A stretch of DNA of 64,000 bases from JALYXV01 sp963733505. Lineage in GTDB: Bacteria > Actinomycetota > Acidimicrobiia > Acidimicrobiales > Palsa-688. The stretch covers positions 1 to 64,000 of the forward strand of contig CAVTDW010000025.1 in the NCBI GenBank assembly GCA_963733505.1, given 5' to 3'. Positions 41,825 through 50,426 of the stretch are shown here, one piece after another. Each line of letters begins with the position of its first letter. The stretch's first letter is position 1. The notes under the pieces were generated by a model. That model made no database searches, was not told the origin of the DNA, and saw nothing but the letters and a program-made list of their open reading frames with translations. The translations under genes and the position numbers were made by a program.

Positions 41825-42721
41825 TCAGCCGGGACCGTCGGGATTGGTTCGCAGGGCCCGTTCCTCCTGGCGGCGGACCTGTATCTGCCCCGCGATCACC
41901 CTGGTCTCGTAGACCGCCTGCCCGACCGTCGCGGGGCCGGTCACGACCTCCCCGGAGCGTACGTCGAACCGGCTGCCGTGCCACGGACAGGTCACGCAGC
42001 CGTCCTCGACCGTTCCATCCGACAGGGGCGCCCCCCGATGGCTGCACCGGTTCTCGAGGGCCCAAACCTGGGCATCGTGAACCACGAGCAGCAGGCGAGC
42101 TTGGCCGGCCGTCACCGCCAGGCCACCCTCGTCGGGGAGGTCGTCGATGGCCGCGACCGTGGTCCAGTCGTCAGGTCCGCTGTGGAAGGCATTGGTGTCC
42201 ACCCCGACCCCCTGGGCGTAAATCAGGTGGCCACCCAGATACCCCGCCCCAGTCGCCACCGCCATGCCCGCCAGGGCCAGCACGGCGCCTGCGGTCCCGC
42301 TTCCGCCCGCGGCCTCGGCCCGCCGGCGGGACCACCACGATGCGGTGTAGAGGGCCAACGCCACCGAGTTCAGCGTGGCGTGGGTGACACCGACGCGCTG
42401 TTCGCTGCCGCCGGTGTCGGACCAGTCGGCCAGGCCGCTCAGCGCCGACGGCACTGCCGCCACCACCCCGAGGCCGATCAGACGTCGGGCCGCGGTCGTG
42501 GAGCGACCGACCGCCACGTCGATCAACGAGGCGCTGGTCCACGACCCGATGGGCACCATGACCAACACGGGGTGGAGGGGATGGCCCAGCCACGTCCCGG
42601 TCAAGGCGTTCTTGACCGGACCGGCCGGGAGCAGGCGCTGAACCACGCCGTTCAGGGGTTGGCCAACGCGGTCGATGTCACGCTGGGCCTCGAGCCAGTC
42701 GGTCAATCGGGTGAGTCTCAT
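41825..42721 (-). CDS. DUF2231 membrane domain fused to Rieske [2Fe-2S] domain, 298 aa
   Basis: The N-terminal part is a DUF2231-like membrane domain: LTGTWLGHPLHPVLVMVPIG, then hydrophobic stretches including AVLALAGMAVATGAGYLGGH. The C-terminal 100 residues are a Rieske domain: ALENRCSHRGAPLSDGTVED (C-x-H) and CVTCPWHGSRFDVRSGEV (C-x2-H), ligating a [2Fe-2S] cluster. The membrane part could hold heme or quinone, so the protein is a plausible electron carrier for an oxygenase or reductase. The Met (42721) overlaps the glycosyltransferase stop as ATGA; it is the last gene of a coupled minus-strand run. Confidence 0.85.
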   Translation of the reverse strand: MRLTRLTDWLEAQRDIDRVGQPLNGVVQRLLPAGPVKNALTGTWLGHPLHPVLVMVPIGSWTSASLIDVAVGRSTTAARRLIGLGVVAAVPSALSGLADWSDTGGSEQRVGVTHATLNSVALALYTASWWSRRRAEAAGGSGTAGAVLALAGMAVATGAGYLGGHLIYAQGVGVDTNAFHSGPDDWTTVAAIDDLPDEGGLAVTAGQARLLLVVHDAQVWALENRCSHRGAPLSDGTVEDGCVTCPWHGSRFDVRSGEVVTGPATVGQAVYETRVIAGQIQVRRQEERALRTNPDGPG

Positions 42722-43506
42722 GCTGGCGTCCCAAGTCGAACGAGCGTGTCCGCGAATCCCGCCGGACTTCGCCCGTGGCGGCGGCCGCTGGTCGTGACCG
42801 GGGTCATCGGCGTGGCCACCCGCCGCCGGCCCGACGCCCCGAGGGCGTCCCAGAGTCCGTGGTCCTCGGCCGTGACCAGAGCCGGGAACCCGCCCGCGCC
42901 GATATATGCCGCCATCGAAACCCCCAGGTTGGTCCCATGCACATGCGGATGGCCGAAATCCAAGTCGCCGTCGGGACGGTAGAGGGCGTCGAAACGCTGG
43001 CGCGCCGACGCCGGGTGTTCGTCCCAGGAGTCGACCTCGACGGTCCCTGCGCAGGCCTCGGCGCCCTGCCGGCGCAGCTCCAGATGATGGGCCAGCCAGT
43101 CCGCGGGCACGACGCTGTCGGCGTCGGTCGTGGCGATCCACACCGCCTCGGGGTCGACCGTGCCGAAGCGGGCGACGACGTGGGTGACTCCGAACGCCCG
43201 GGCCAGGCCCACGTTGCGGACCGATACCGCCACCACGCTGGCTGTCAGGGTGCCGCCTCGTCCCCACGCCGGTTGGGCAGGCGCGGCCAAGGACGCCTCG
43301 GCGTGGCAGGCGGTCGCGTCCCGGCAGTCGTCGAGCACCAGTGTCAGGTGGACGGCAACCCCGCACAGATCGCGATGGGCGGCCGCTCGACGGATTCCGG
43401 TGACGCACGCCCCGATGAGCTCCTGCTCGTTGCGGGCGGGTACGACGACGGCCACGATCTCGGTCGGGGGGAACCCCCCAGGCCGCCGTGGTACGGCCGT
43501 GCTCAC
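42718..43506 (-). CDS. Family 2 glycosyltransferase, 262 aa
   Basis: GT2-type nucleotide-sugar binding: EIVAVVVPARNEQELIGACV at the N-terminus, VHLTLVLDDCRDATACHAEA and ATTDADSVVPADWLAHHLEL (D-x-D, metal/UDP-sugar binding). HPHVHGTNLGVSMAAYIGAG and VTAEDHGLWDAL (ED acceptor motif) complete the fold. There is no membrane segment; a soluble transferase that adds a single sugar is likely. GTG overlaps the upstream methyltransferase stop and its own stop overlaps the Rieske gene ATG. The operon context suggests modification of a small glycoconjugate. Confidence 0.85.
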   Translation of the reverse strand: MSTAVPRRPGGFPPTEIVAVVVPARNEQELIGACVTGIRRAAAHRDLCGVAVHLTLVLDDCRDATACHAEASLAAPAQPAWGRGGTLTASVVAVSVRNVGLARAFGVTHVVARFGTVDPEAVWIATTDADSVVPADWLAHHLELRRQGAEACAGTVEVDSWDEHPASARQRFDALYRPDGDLDFGHPHVHGTNLGVSMAAYIGAGGFPALVTAEDHGLWDALGASGRRRVATPMTPVTTSGRRHGRSPAGFADTLVRLGTPA

Positions 43507-44075
43507 CGGGCGCCCCGGTCGTACACGTCAAGGCGGAACTGGGCCTCGCAGTAACCGCCGCGATGTTCGAACGCCGGGTGCGCCCCCATCGCCTGGTGGA
43601 CGTCATCACCGCTGAGGGGGTAGTCGGTCTCCCCGCGCCAGTGAACCGCGACCAGCGTCGCCCCCGCCACCGTCGTTTCCGCCGCCCGGTCGAGCAGGCG
43701 GGCCAGATCCGGGGCGTCGAAGTAGTAACCGAGCTCGCTCAGGACGACCAGGTCCCACGGTCCGTCGGGCCACTCCTGGGGGAGGAGGAGCTTGGCGACG
43801 TCCACATTGGGTTGTCCGGCCACCCGGCGGCGGGCCTGGTCGAGCGCGACGTCGACGCCGTCGGCGGCCAGCAGGTAGTCACAACGGGTGGCCAGGTCGG
43901 CGGTCAAGACGCCGATCGAGCACCCGGGCTCGAATGCCCGCTGATAGTGGCGATGCGGCAGCGCGGCCAGCGTCAGTGCGTACTTTCGGGCTTCGTACCA
44001 CCGTGACGAGAATCCCCACGGATCAGCGTCGGCCGCATACCGCTGCTCGAAATGTTCGATGGGAATGCTGCTCAC
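43503..44075 (-). CDS. NodS-like SAM-dependent methyltransferase, 190 aa
   Basis: Starts MSSIPIEHFEQRYAADADPW and includes GFSSRWYEARKYALTLAAL (typical NodS/thiopurine-MT start: P-W-x-F-x-x-x-W-Y-E-x-R-K). The SAM site is FEPGCSIGVLTADLATRCD (motif I) followed by LLAADGVDVALDQARRRVAG, then DLVVLSELGYYFDAPDLARL. At 190 residues it is complete. NodS methylates the free amine of a deacetylated chito-oligosaccharide; here the coupled deacetylase and GT2 suggest N-methylation of an amino sugar. It overlaps both neighbours by four bases. Confidence 0.82.
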   Translation of the reverse strand: MSSIPIEHFEQRYAADADPWGFSSRWYEARKYALTLAALPHRHYQRAFEPGCSIGVLTADLATRCDYLLAADGVDVALDQARRRVAGQPNVDVAKLLLPQEWPDGPWDLVVLSELGYYFDAPDLARLLDRAAETTVAGATLVAVHWRGETDYPLSGDDVHQAMGAHPAFEHRGGYCEAQFRLDVYDRGAR

Positions 44076-44824
44076 GTCAGGAACACCTCGTGCGGCCGAT
44101 CAAAGCGAACCAGGATCTCCGGGGGGAGGATCGCCTCGTCGCCCGGTCGACTGCTGAGCGGCAAGGTCTGGGACCGGAATGCCCTGATGGCCCACCGCTT
44201 CCTGGTCAGTTCGATGCGGGTCAATGGCAGGCAGCGGGCCCGGAACCAGGGCACTCTCGGATCGCTCGGAACTGCCCAGTGCCACGTCCACACCAAGGAT
44301 TTGAGAAAAGGTGCCCCAGTTGCGGCGCACGCCGTTGCCGCCGCTGCACCCGTGGCGTCATGATCGGGATGGCCGTCGCGTTGCCACGGGGCAACGCACA
44401 ACACGTCTGGCCCGAGCAGCCCCCGCAGGCAGGCGACGAGTTCCTCGCGGTGGCCGTCGACCCCGCCGTCAGGTAGCGCCAGTCGCACGATGTCGACCGA
44501 ACGCAGGCCGAGGAACTCAAGTGCCTGTCGCAGTTCCCGGGCCCGGCGGTCGGCCAAGGCCCGCGGAGTCACGGTCTGCGATCGGGGGTGCGACGCCTCG
44601 CCGTCGGTGACGCTGACGAGGGTCACCACGGTCCCGGTGCTGGACAACCGCTGCAGCAAGCCCCCCGATGCCAGGACCTCGTCGTCGGGGTGAGGCGCGA
44701 CGAACACCGCCCGGCGGTGGTCGCCGAGCACCAGTGGCGGCAGGTGCTCCAGATGCCAATCGGTCCATGCCGCCTCGGGCGTGCCGGCGGCGTCGAGACG
44801 GGGTAGCTGCTCGGCGGCCGTCAT
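44072..44824 (-). CDS. PIG-L family deacetylase, 250 aa
   Basis: Zn-dependent N-deacetylase of the LmbE/PIG-L type: RRAVFVAPHPDDEVLASGGL (P-H-P-D-D-E, zinc site), VTLVSVTDGEASHPRSQ and VAPWQRDGHPDHDATGAAA (H-x-D-H, second zinc His). Relatives deacetylate GlcNAc-inositol (MshB), bacillithiol precursors or GlcNAc lipids. MshB itself is usually distinguishable by context (inositol phosphate genes), which is absent here. The Met at 44824 overlaps the upstream stop as ATGA; a longer start (44851) lies inside that gene. It likely acts before the methyltransferase. Confidence 0.85.
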   Translation of the reverse strand: MTAAEQLPRLDAAGTPEAAWTDWHLEHLPPLVLGDHRRAVFVAPHPDDEVLASGGLLQRLSSTGTVVTLVSVTDGEASHPRSQTVTPRALADRRARELRQALEFLGLRSVDIVRLALPDGGVDGHREELVACLRGLLGPDVLCVAPWQRDGHPDHDATGAAAATACAATGAPFLKSLVWTWHWAVPSDPRVPWFRARCLPLTRIELTRKRWAIRAFRSQTLPLSSRPGDEAILPPEILVRFDRPHEVFLT

Positions 44825-45888
44825 TGCTCGCTCCAACCGGTGATCAGGCATCGGCCCAGTTCCTCGTCATCTCGCTCGGCGTGGTACTGGCGGATGTACA
44901 CCTGCAGGTCAGCGGCGCGGCGGGCCTGCGCCGGATCGTGGCAGAGCGGGGCCGCCCCGCCCGCCCGACCGACATGGGTCAGCACTTCGAGGCACCCGTT
45001 CTCGACCAGGTGGCGGACCTCGAGAGCCACGGAGCGGATCGTCCGATGCGGGTCCGATGGCTCGGCGTCGATACGGGCCGCCCCCCAGGCCACGTCGCGG
45101 GCCATAGAAGTACAGCGGGCGCCCGCGGCGCCCAGATGGGCCAACTGATGGGGGTCGGGCCGGCGCTCGGCCAGGTCGGCTTGCAGCGCCCGGACCAGGC
45201 CGACGGCGCCTCCGAGCCAGCACGCCGCCACGCCCACCGAGCCGAACCAGAAGCCGGGGCGATCGACGTACCACCCCGGCGGGCCAATCAGGGCGTCGGC
45301 GCCGAGCGTGATGTCAACGACCACGTCGGCGCTGTCGGACATGGCCATCCCCACGGCGGGCCACGTCCCGGGGACGGCCGCCACGTTGCCACCTCGCACG
45401 GGGACCTCGAACAGGCAGTCACCGTCGGGCGTGGCCGCGGTCACGAGGGCGTGGGTGAGGAGATGGGCCCCAGACGCCCAAGGCTTGCGGCCCTGCAGCC
45501 GGAACCCCCCGCCCGCATGGGCATGGGCAACCAGATCCGCGCCCGGCCCCCGGGCGGCCCACACGCCCATGACGGCGCCGACAGGCGGCGTTCGCCCGGC
45601 CTCGGCCAGAATCGCCACGGCGTCGGTGTGGCCTTCGACGAGGCGTCCCAACGACAGATCGACGGCGGAGGCCTCGGCCAAGGCAACGAAGCGTTCCCAG
45701 GTCCGCCCACCACCGGGTCGCGGCAACCTCAGGCGGTCCGCCACGACAGGAAAGATCTCGGTCAGATCGGTGGCGTCGGGCGGGACTTCAGGCAGGACGA
45801 GGCCCGAGGGACGCGTCCACGGCCACAACGGCGCGATCGTCTCGGTTTCCTCGATGCTCGTCTGTATCGCCATGGGCGTTCTGCCCAT
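44821..45888 (-). CDS. Acyl-CoA dehydrogenase-like flavoprotein, 355 aa
   Basis: ACAD fold with AILAEAGRTPPVGAVMGVWA, FRLQGRKPWASGAHLLTHAL (flavin/substrate strand), VAAVPGTWPAVGMAMSDSAD and a helical C-terminal half (GAVGLVRALQADLAERRPDP, then IRQYHAERDDEELGRCL). It is shorter than classical ACADs, and relatives of this type occur next to PIG-L/GT2/NodS genes. The function may be alpha,beta-dehydrogenation of an acyl group on the product. Met-1 (45894), Met at 45888 or 45873 are possible; AGGAA upstream fits 45888. The stop overlaps the deacetylase ATG. Confidence 0.75.
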   Translation of the reverse strand: MGRTPMAIQTSIEETETIAPLWPWTRPSGLVLPEVPPDATDLTEIFPVVADRLRLPRPGGGRTWERFVALAEASAVDLSLGRLVEGHTDAVAILAEAGRTPPVGAVMGVWAARGPGADLVAHAHAGGGFRLQGRKPWASGAHLLTHALVTAATPDGDCLFEVPVRGGNVAAVPGTWPAVGMAMSDSADVVVDITLGADALIGPPGWYVDRPGFWFGSVGVAACWLGGAVGLVRALQADLAERRPDPHQLAHLGAAGARCTSMARDVAWGAARIDAEPSDPHRTIRSVALEVRHLVENGCLEVLTHVGRAGGAAPLCHDPAQARRAADLQVYIRQYHAERDDEELGRCLITGWSEQ

Positions 45889-45998
45889 GCCCATTTCCTG
45901 GGTCCGTCAAACGCGGGCCCGAAGCCCGCTTCGCGAGGCGATCGGCACTACGGCCCTGGTGCAATATCGCAATACATCCGGATATCTGCCATCTTGTT

Positions 45999-46030
45999 TC
46001 GACGGATCTGCCAATGTCGAAATCCGTCGA
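45999..46030. promoter_or_regulatory. 9-bp inverted repeat upstream of the ACAD/PIG-L operon
   Basis: TCGACGGAT (45999-46007) and ATCCGTCGA (46022-46030) with 14 bases between. The only obvious symmetry in the 290-base gap 45895-46184 between the operon and the Coq4-like gene; otherwise I see nothing there. It could be an operator of the operon. Confidence 0.35.
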
Positions 46031-46184
46031 CCTATTCGTCAGCCGGAGTAACGGCCAGGTGTCCGATTACCGGCAATTGCAGGGCCGACGGTCGTGGTTC
46101 GCCAAAATCCGGTTCAATGGTCACCGAGGACTTGACCTGGGCGGCGGTCACCCTTTTCCCCGACCATGTGTTGTTAATCCCGGA

Positions 46185-47352
46185 TTATGGCATCGGTGGC
46201 TCGACGCTGGCGCCGAAGCTGTTGTAGGGCACGCCGAGGCGGGCCGCCATTGCCTGGCCTTGCGCCAGTTGGTAGGGGCTGATGCCGCCCCGCTCCCAGG
46301 CATTCATCGACGCGGCGTCGCGGGCTTCGGACGATTTGGGGACGACGCCGAATATCTCGCGGATCTCTTCGATCGGCCGGTCGGCGAGTTCGAACCAGTC
46401 CACCCGCAAGAAATCGACCGATTCCGAACCGGTGCGGCCGTCGTGCGCCAGCCCTCCCCGGTACATGGCGTCGGCGAGGCGCACGAGGACACGCGGGTCG
46501 TGCGAAATATGACCCTCACTGGCCTGGAACAGGCCCGCTCCGGCCCGGAGGTAGCCCGTCTCGAAGAGCGATATCACCATGGCCAAGCAGCGAGAAGGCG
46601 TGCATGTTGTCATTGGCCTCGGCGATGAACCCGAAAACTTCGATCTCCGACTCCACCGTCGTCCCGAAATCGGCCACGACATGAACCCAGTCGTGCTGGG
46701 CCAGCAACGGGGGCGCCGAGCCCGGCGTGCCCGGATACTCGAACCCCCGCGCCCGGTACATCTCGGTGACCATGCGGCCCAGTGTCCCCTCGGGGAGGGT
46801 TTCCAGGGCTTGCCAGCGTGCGGTGAGGGCCGGATCGGTGACGGCCGCATCCCAGGCATCGGACAGCTCGGCCGAGGTGTGGAGCATCTCGGCGTGGTGC
46901 GGGTCCCAGTCGGCGGTGTAGCCGTTGCGCTGGAAGTCGACACCCGCCAGCCCGAGGGACCCGGACGCGAACTCCTGGGCGACGGTGATCATCCCCTCCT
47001 CGACCTCGAGTTCGCGGGCGTACTCGGTGATCTGTTTGACGACTTGTTCGGGGAGGGGTCGCAATACCAACGCGGCCAGCAGCATGACCTGCACGACCCG
47101 TGAGCGGAAGACCAGGTCGCGCCGAGCCAGATGGACCGCCAGCTCGGAGGCGGACATCGGGTCGAAGGTCCCAAGGTCGACGTCGTGTTTGGTCAGCGAG
47201 TGGAACAACGCCCTCAGAAGGGCCCGTTGCAGGTGCGACAGGTGGCCGTTGAGCGCGGCCGCGGTGGCCGCGCCTCGCGCCATGGCCAGGGTTTCCTCCT
47301 CGGTCGGGGGGCCGAGATGAACGTGGTCGGGAGTCGGAAGGGGGACGGGCAC
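46185..47352 (-). CDS. Coq4-like protein, frame interrupted
   Basis: The long N-terminal part (from GTG 47352) contains LPTPDHVHLGPPTEEETLAM and ends with PPLLAQHDWVHVVADFGTTV followed by ESEIEVFGFIAEANDNMHAF. The motif H-D-x-x-H, then E about eleven residues on, defines Coq4, a zinc protein of ubiquinone biosynthesis. At about 46584 the frame shifts (CTGCTTGGCC; dropping one base gives SLLAMVISLFETGYLRAGAG) and continues GHISHDPRVLVRLADAMYRG to the stop at 46185. The repaired length is about 388 residues, longer than Coq4, with an extra N-terminal domain. It faces adnA in the opposite direction and lies upstream of the ACAD/PIG-L operon. Confidence 0.65.
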
Positions 47353-47475
47353 GCTCTATACATAGCTGCTGGCCGAGGTCTATCGGCGCATCGTGACGCT
47401 TTCGCGGCCTCGTCGGGGCGGTTCGGGGCTTTTGGTCTGTCGTGCCGGTCGTCGGTTCCGGTCACACCCTGCCGG

Positions 47476-47481
47476 TACTGT
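47476..47481 (+). promoter_or_regulatory. -10 hexamer TACTGT for leaderless adnA
   Basis: TACTGT, seven bases, GTG 47489; no Shine-Dalgarno sequence. Confidence 0.5.
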
Positions 47482-47488
47482 CCGAGCG

Positions 47489-50422
47489 GTGGAGTGGACC
47501 CCGGCACAGCGGCAGGTGCTCGAACATGGTGCCGGTTGGCTCCAGGTGCGTGGGCCCGCGGGTTCAGGCAAGACCACGACGTTGGTCGAACGGTGGAGGC
47601 GCCGGGCACCGTTGTCAGGTCATCCGGAACGGGTCCTGGTGTTGTGCCGGTCCCGAGATGCGGCCGACCGGTTCCGGCGAGCGGCGCTCGGTGACCAGGC
47701 GTGGGCAGCCGAAAGCCTGCCGTTCACGACGCTCTACGGCGCCGCGTTCGACCTGTTGCGGCGCCACCGGGACGAGCGACGGCTGCTCACCCGGGCCGAG
47801 CAGTGGACCGTCGTGCGCCGGATGCTGGCCGATGACGTGGCGGCCAACTGGCGAAGCTGCCCCGAGTTCGTCGGTCGGGCGGCGTTCGTCGACGAGGTCG
47901 CGGGCGCGGTGTTGGACCTCGAGGCGAGTGGTGCAGGCGACGACTCGGTGCTTGCGGTCGCCGCGTCATGTGGCCAGGGCGAGCGCTGGCGGGACCTGCT
48001 CGATTTCCGGCGCCGATACCGGGTGGTCACCACGGCGTTGGGTGCGGTCGACGGCGCGCAGTTGTTCACCGAGGCGTCGGAGATCCTGAGCGATCCCGAG
48101 CTGAGGGCCCGCGAAGCGGGGCGGTGGGACGAGGTGTTGCTCGACGACGCAGAGGCGATCACGGCGCCCATGGGGCGCCTGATCGAGCACTTGGCGCCGT
48201 CGCTTCTGGTGGCGGCCGGCGTCGATTCTGCCGCGAGAGCCGACACCGGGGTGGGCGACGGCGGGGGGGACGCCGGCTGGGGGGCTCGGGCGAACTGGCG
48301 GCTGGTGGAGGGCGGGTGGCGACGGCTGGGTGGCGGAGGGCCGGGTGGCGGAGGGCTGGGTGGCGGAGGGCTGGGTGGCGGAGGGCTGGGTGACGGCGGC
48401 CGGGCGTCTGCTGGTTCGATTGGTTCAGTTGGCCGGCCAGCGTGGGCTTTGCGACCCGGTTTCGGGTTCCGGTTGCCCCCTCACTGTTGCGGTGTCGACA
48501 CCCCGCGACGGAGGCGGATGCGATTGCCGGGGTGCTCCAGGAGGCCAACGATCAGGGTGTCCCGTGGTCCGATATGGCGGTGCTGGTGCGCAGCGAGCGC
48601 CAGCGGGCCCAGAGCGTCGGCCGGGGACTGGCTCGCCACGGCATCCCGGTCCGGACGACCCCCGGGTCGGCCGCCGCCGAACCAGCGGTGCGGGCGCTCA
48701 CCGATTTCTTCGCCTGGGCCGGCGGGGACGAGTCCGCCCTGGAACGCCTTCTGGTGTCGCCGGCGGTCGACCTCGGGCCGGTCGAGTTGCGGCAACTCGT
48801 GCGCAGCGCGGCCCTTGGCGAGGCCGACCTGGCCGATCATCCTCGGGTCGCCCAGCTCGTCGCACTCCGGGATTCGATGGCCCCCCGGTTGGGATCGGCG
48901 GACCCCGCCGCATTGGTCCACGAAGCCTGGGTCGCGCTCCTGGGCGGTCTCGTGCCGGATCCCGACCGGGAAGCCTCGGCGACGGCCACGACGGTGACCG
49001 AGACTCGCGCCCTCGATGCCGTGGCGGCGTTCCTGGTGGCCGTGGGTGAGCGGGCCTCGCACGATCCCCGTTGGCGGATCGCCGATGAGCTGGCTTTGGT
49101 CGAGGGGCCGGACTTCGACCCTGACCCGTGGGTCCCCGTTGCCCGGCCTGCCGACGACGAGATGGTGGCGGTGAGCACGATTTGGGCGGCTGGAGGTCGG
49201 TCCTGGGACACCGTGGTCATCGCGGGATGCCTCGAGGGCGAACTTCCCCGCGTGTCCGCCACGGTCGGATTCTTCGACACCGCCGTACCCGAGCGGGCCG
49301 CGGCCGACGGGTGCGATCCCGGCGGGAGGGCCCGGGGGAGTTACGCCGACGCCTCTCCTGCGGGACCGACTGTCGTCAGAGGGCAGCTTGCCCACGCTTG
49401 CGGAGCGGAGGTGCGCGTCGCTCGACGAGCAGCGCCGGCTGTTCCGGCTGGCGGCGTCGCGGGCCCGGCGAAAGCTCGTCGCCGCGGCCGCACCGGCCCC
49501 CGGCCAACTCGTCAGCCGCTTCGTCGCGACGGCACCCGACGAGCCGGTTCGGTTCGCTCGCCCTCGGGTCGCCGCGGGCGCCATCGCTCCGACACCTGTC
49601 CCGGCGACAGAAGGCATCGCGCCGGTACAACCAGATCGTCGCCTGAGCCTGTCAGCTACCCGTCTCAAGACCTACGACGACTGCCCGCTGCGGTACTTCT
49701 ACCAGTATGCGCTCGGCGTTCGTGGCCCGGGCGGAGTGGCCGCATCGATGGGGACGGTCGTTCACTCGGCGCTGGCCACCTTTCTCGACCCTCACGGCTC
49801 AACGGAGCGGAGTTGGACGGCACTCGAGTCTCTGGCCCAGTCACTGTGGGTCGACCTCGGTTGGTCGGAGAGCATCGCTCCGTACCAACCGATGCGGGAG
49901 CAGGCGCGCCGGGATATCTTCGCCATGCTGCAGGACTGGTGGCTGCTTGAATCGGCCCAGGCCGAGGCGGCCGGGCAATGGCCAGACGTGGTGGCGGTCG
50001 AATACCCCTTCGACATCGAGGTGGCGGGACACCGTGTCCGAGGCTCGATCGACCGCATCGACCGTGTCCCGGGTGGGATCGCGATCGTCGACTACAAGAC
50101 GGGCTCCCGGGTGCTTCGGGCCGAGGATGTAGCCGAAGATTTGCAGCTGGCGACCTATCACCTCGCGGCCCTCCGGGATCCTCACTTGGCCTCGGTGGGG
50201 CCGCCGGTGTCGCTGCGGCTTTGCTATCTGCGATCGGGCGCCCAGCCGGCCCAAACCATCACCGACGACCATGAGGCGCGAACCGAGCAGCGCATCGTGG
50301 AAGCCGCCGAGCGCATCCTGAGCGAGGACTTCGAGCCGTCGGTCGAGGCCGACTGCGACTACTGCGATTTCAAACGGTTGTGCCCGTTGCAGATAGAGGG
50401 CCGCCAGGTCGGATGGGACTGA
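47489..50422 (+). CDS. adnA: ATP-dependent DNA helicase/nuclease AdnA subunit, frame interrupted twice
   Basis: UvrD-like motor plus RecB-like nuclease. Walker A is in LQVRGPAGSGKTTTLVERWR, Walker B in WDEVLLDDAEAIT (weak DE-x-x, as expected for the auxiliary motor). After a Gly-rich 15-base repeat the frame shifts near 48395-48445 and the UvrD C-terminal motor continues with SLLRCRHPATEADAIAGVLQ, then VAVSTIWAAGGRSWDTVVIA. A second shift lies at GGG 49309-49311. The nuclease domain carries RGSIDRIDRVPGGIAIVDYK and cysteines CDYCDFKRLC with CPLRYFYQY, a likely 4Fe-4S site. About 977 residues. AdnAB resects DNA ends for recombination. Confidence 0.85.
48331..48390 (+). repeat. 15-bp tandem repeat inside adnA
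   Basis: Four copies of TGGCGGAGGGCTGGG (first copy with CC for CT), in-frame with a Gly-rich GGGGL/GGGGP peptide. It lies just before the first frame switch, so the copy number or surrounding sequence may be misassembled. Confidence 0.75.
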
Positions 50423-50426
50423 CGAC

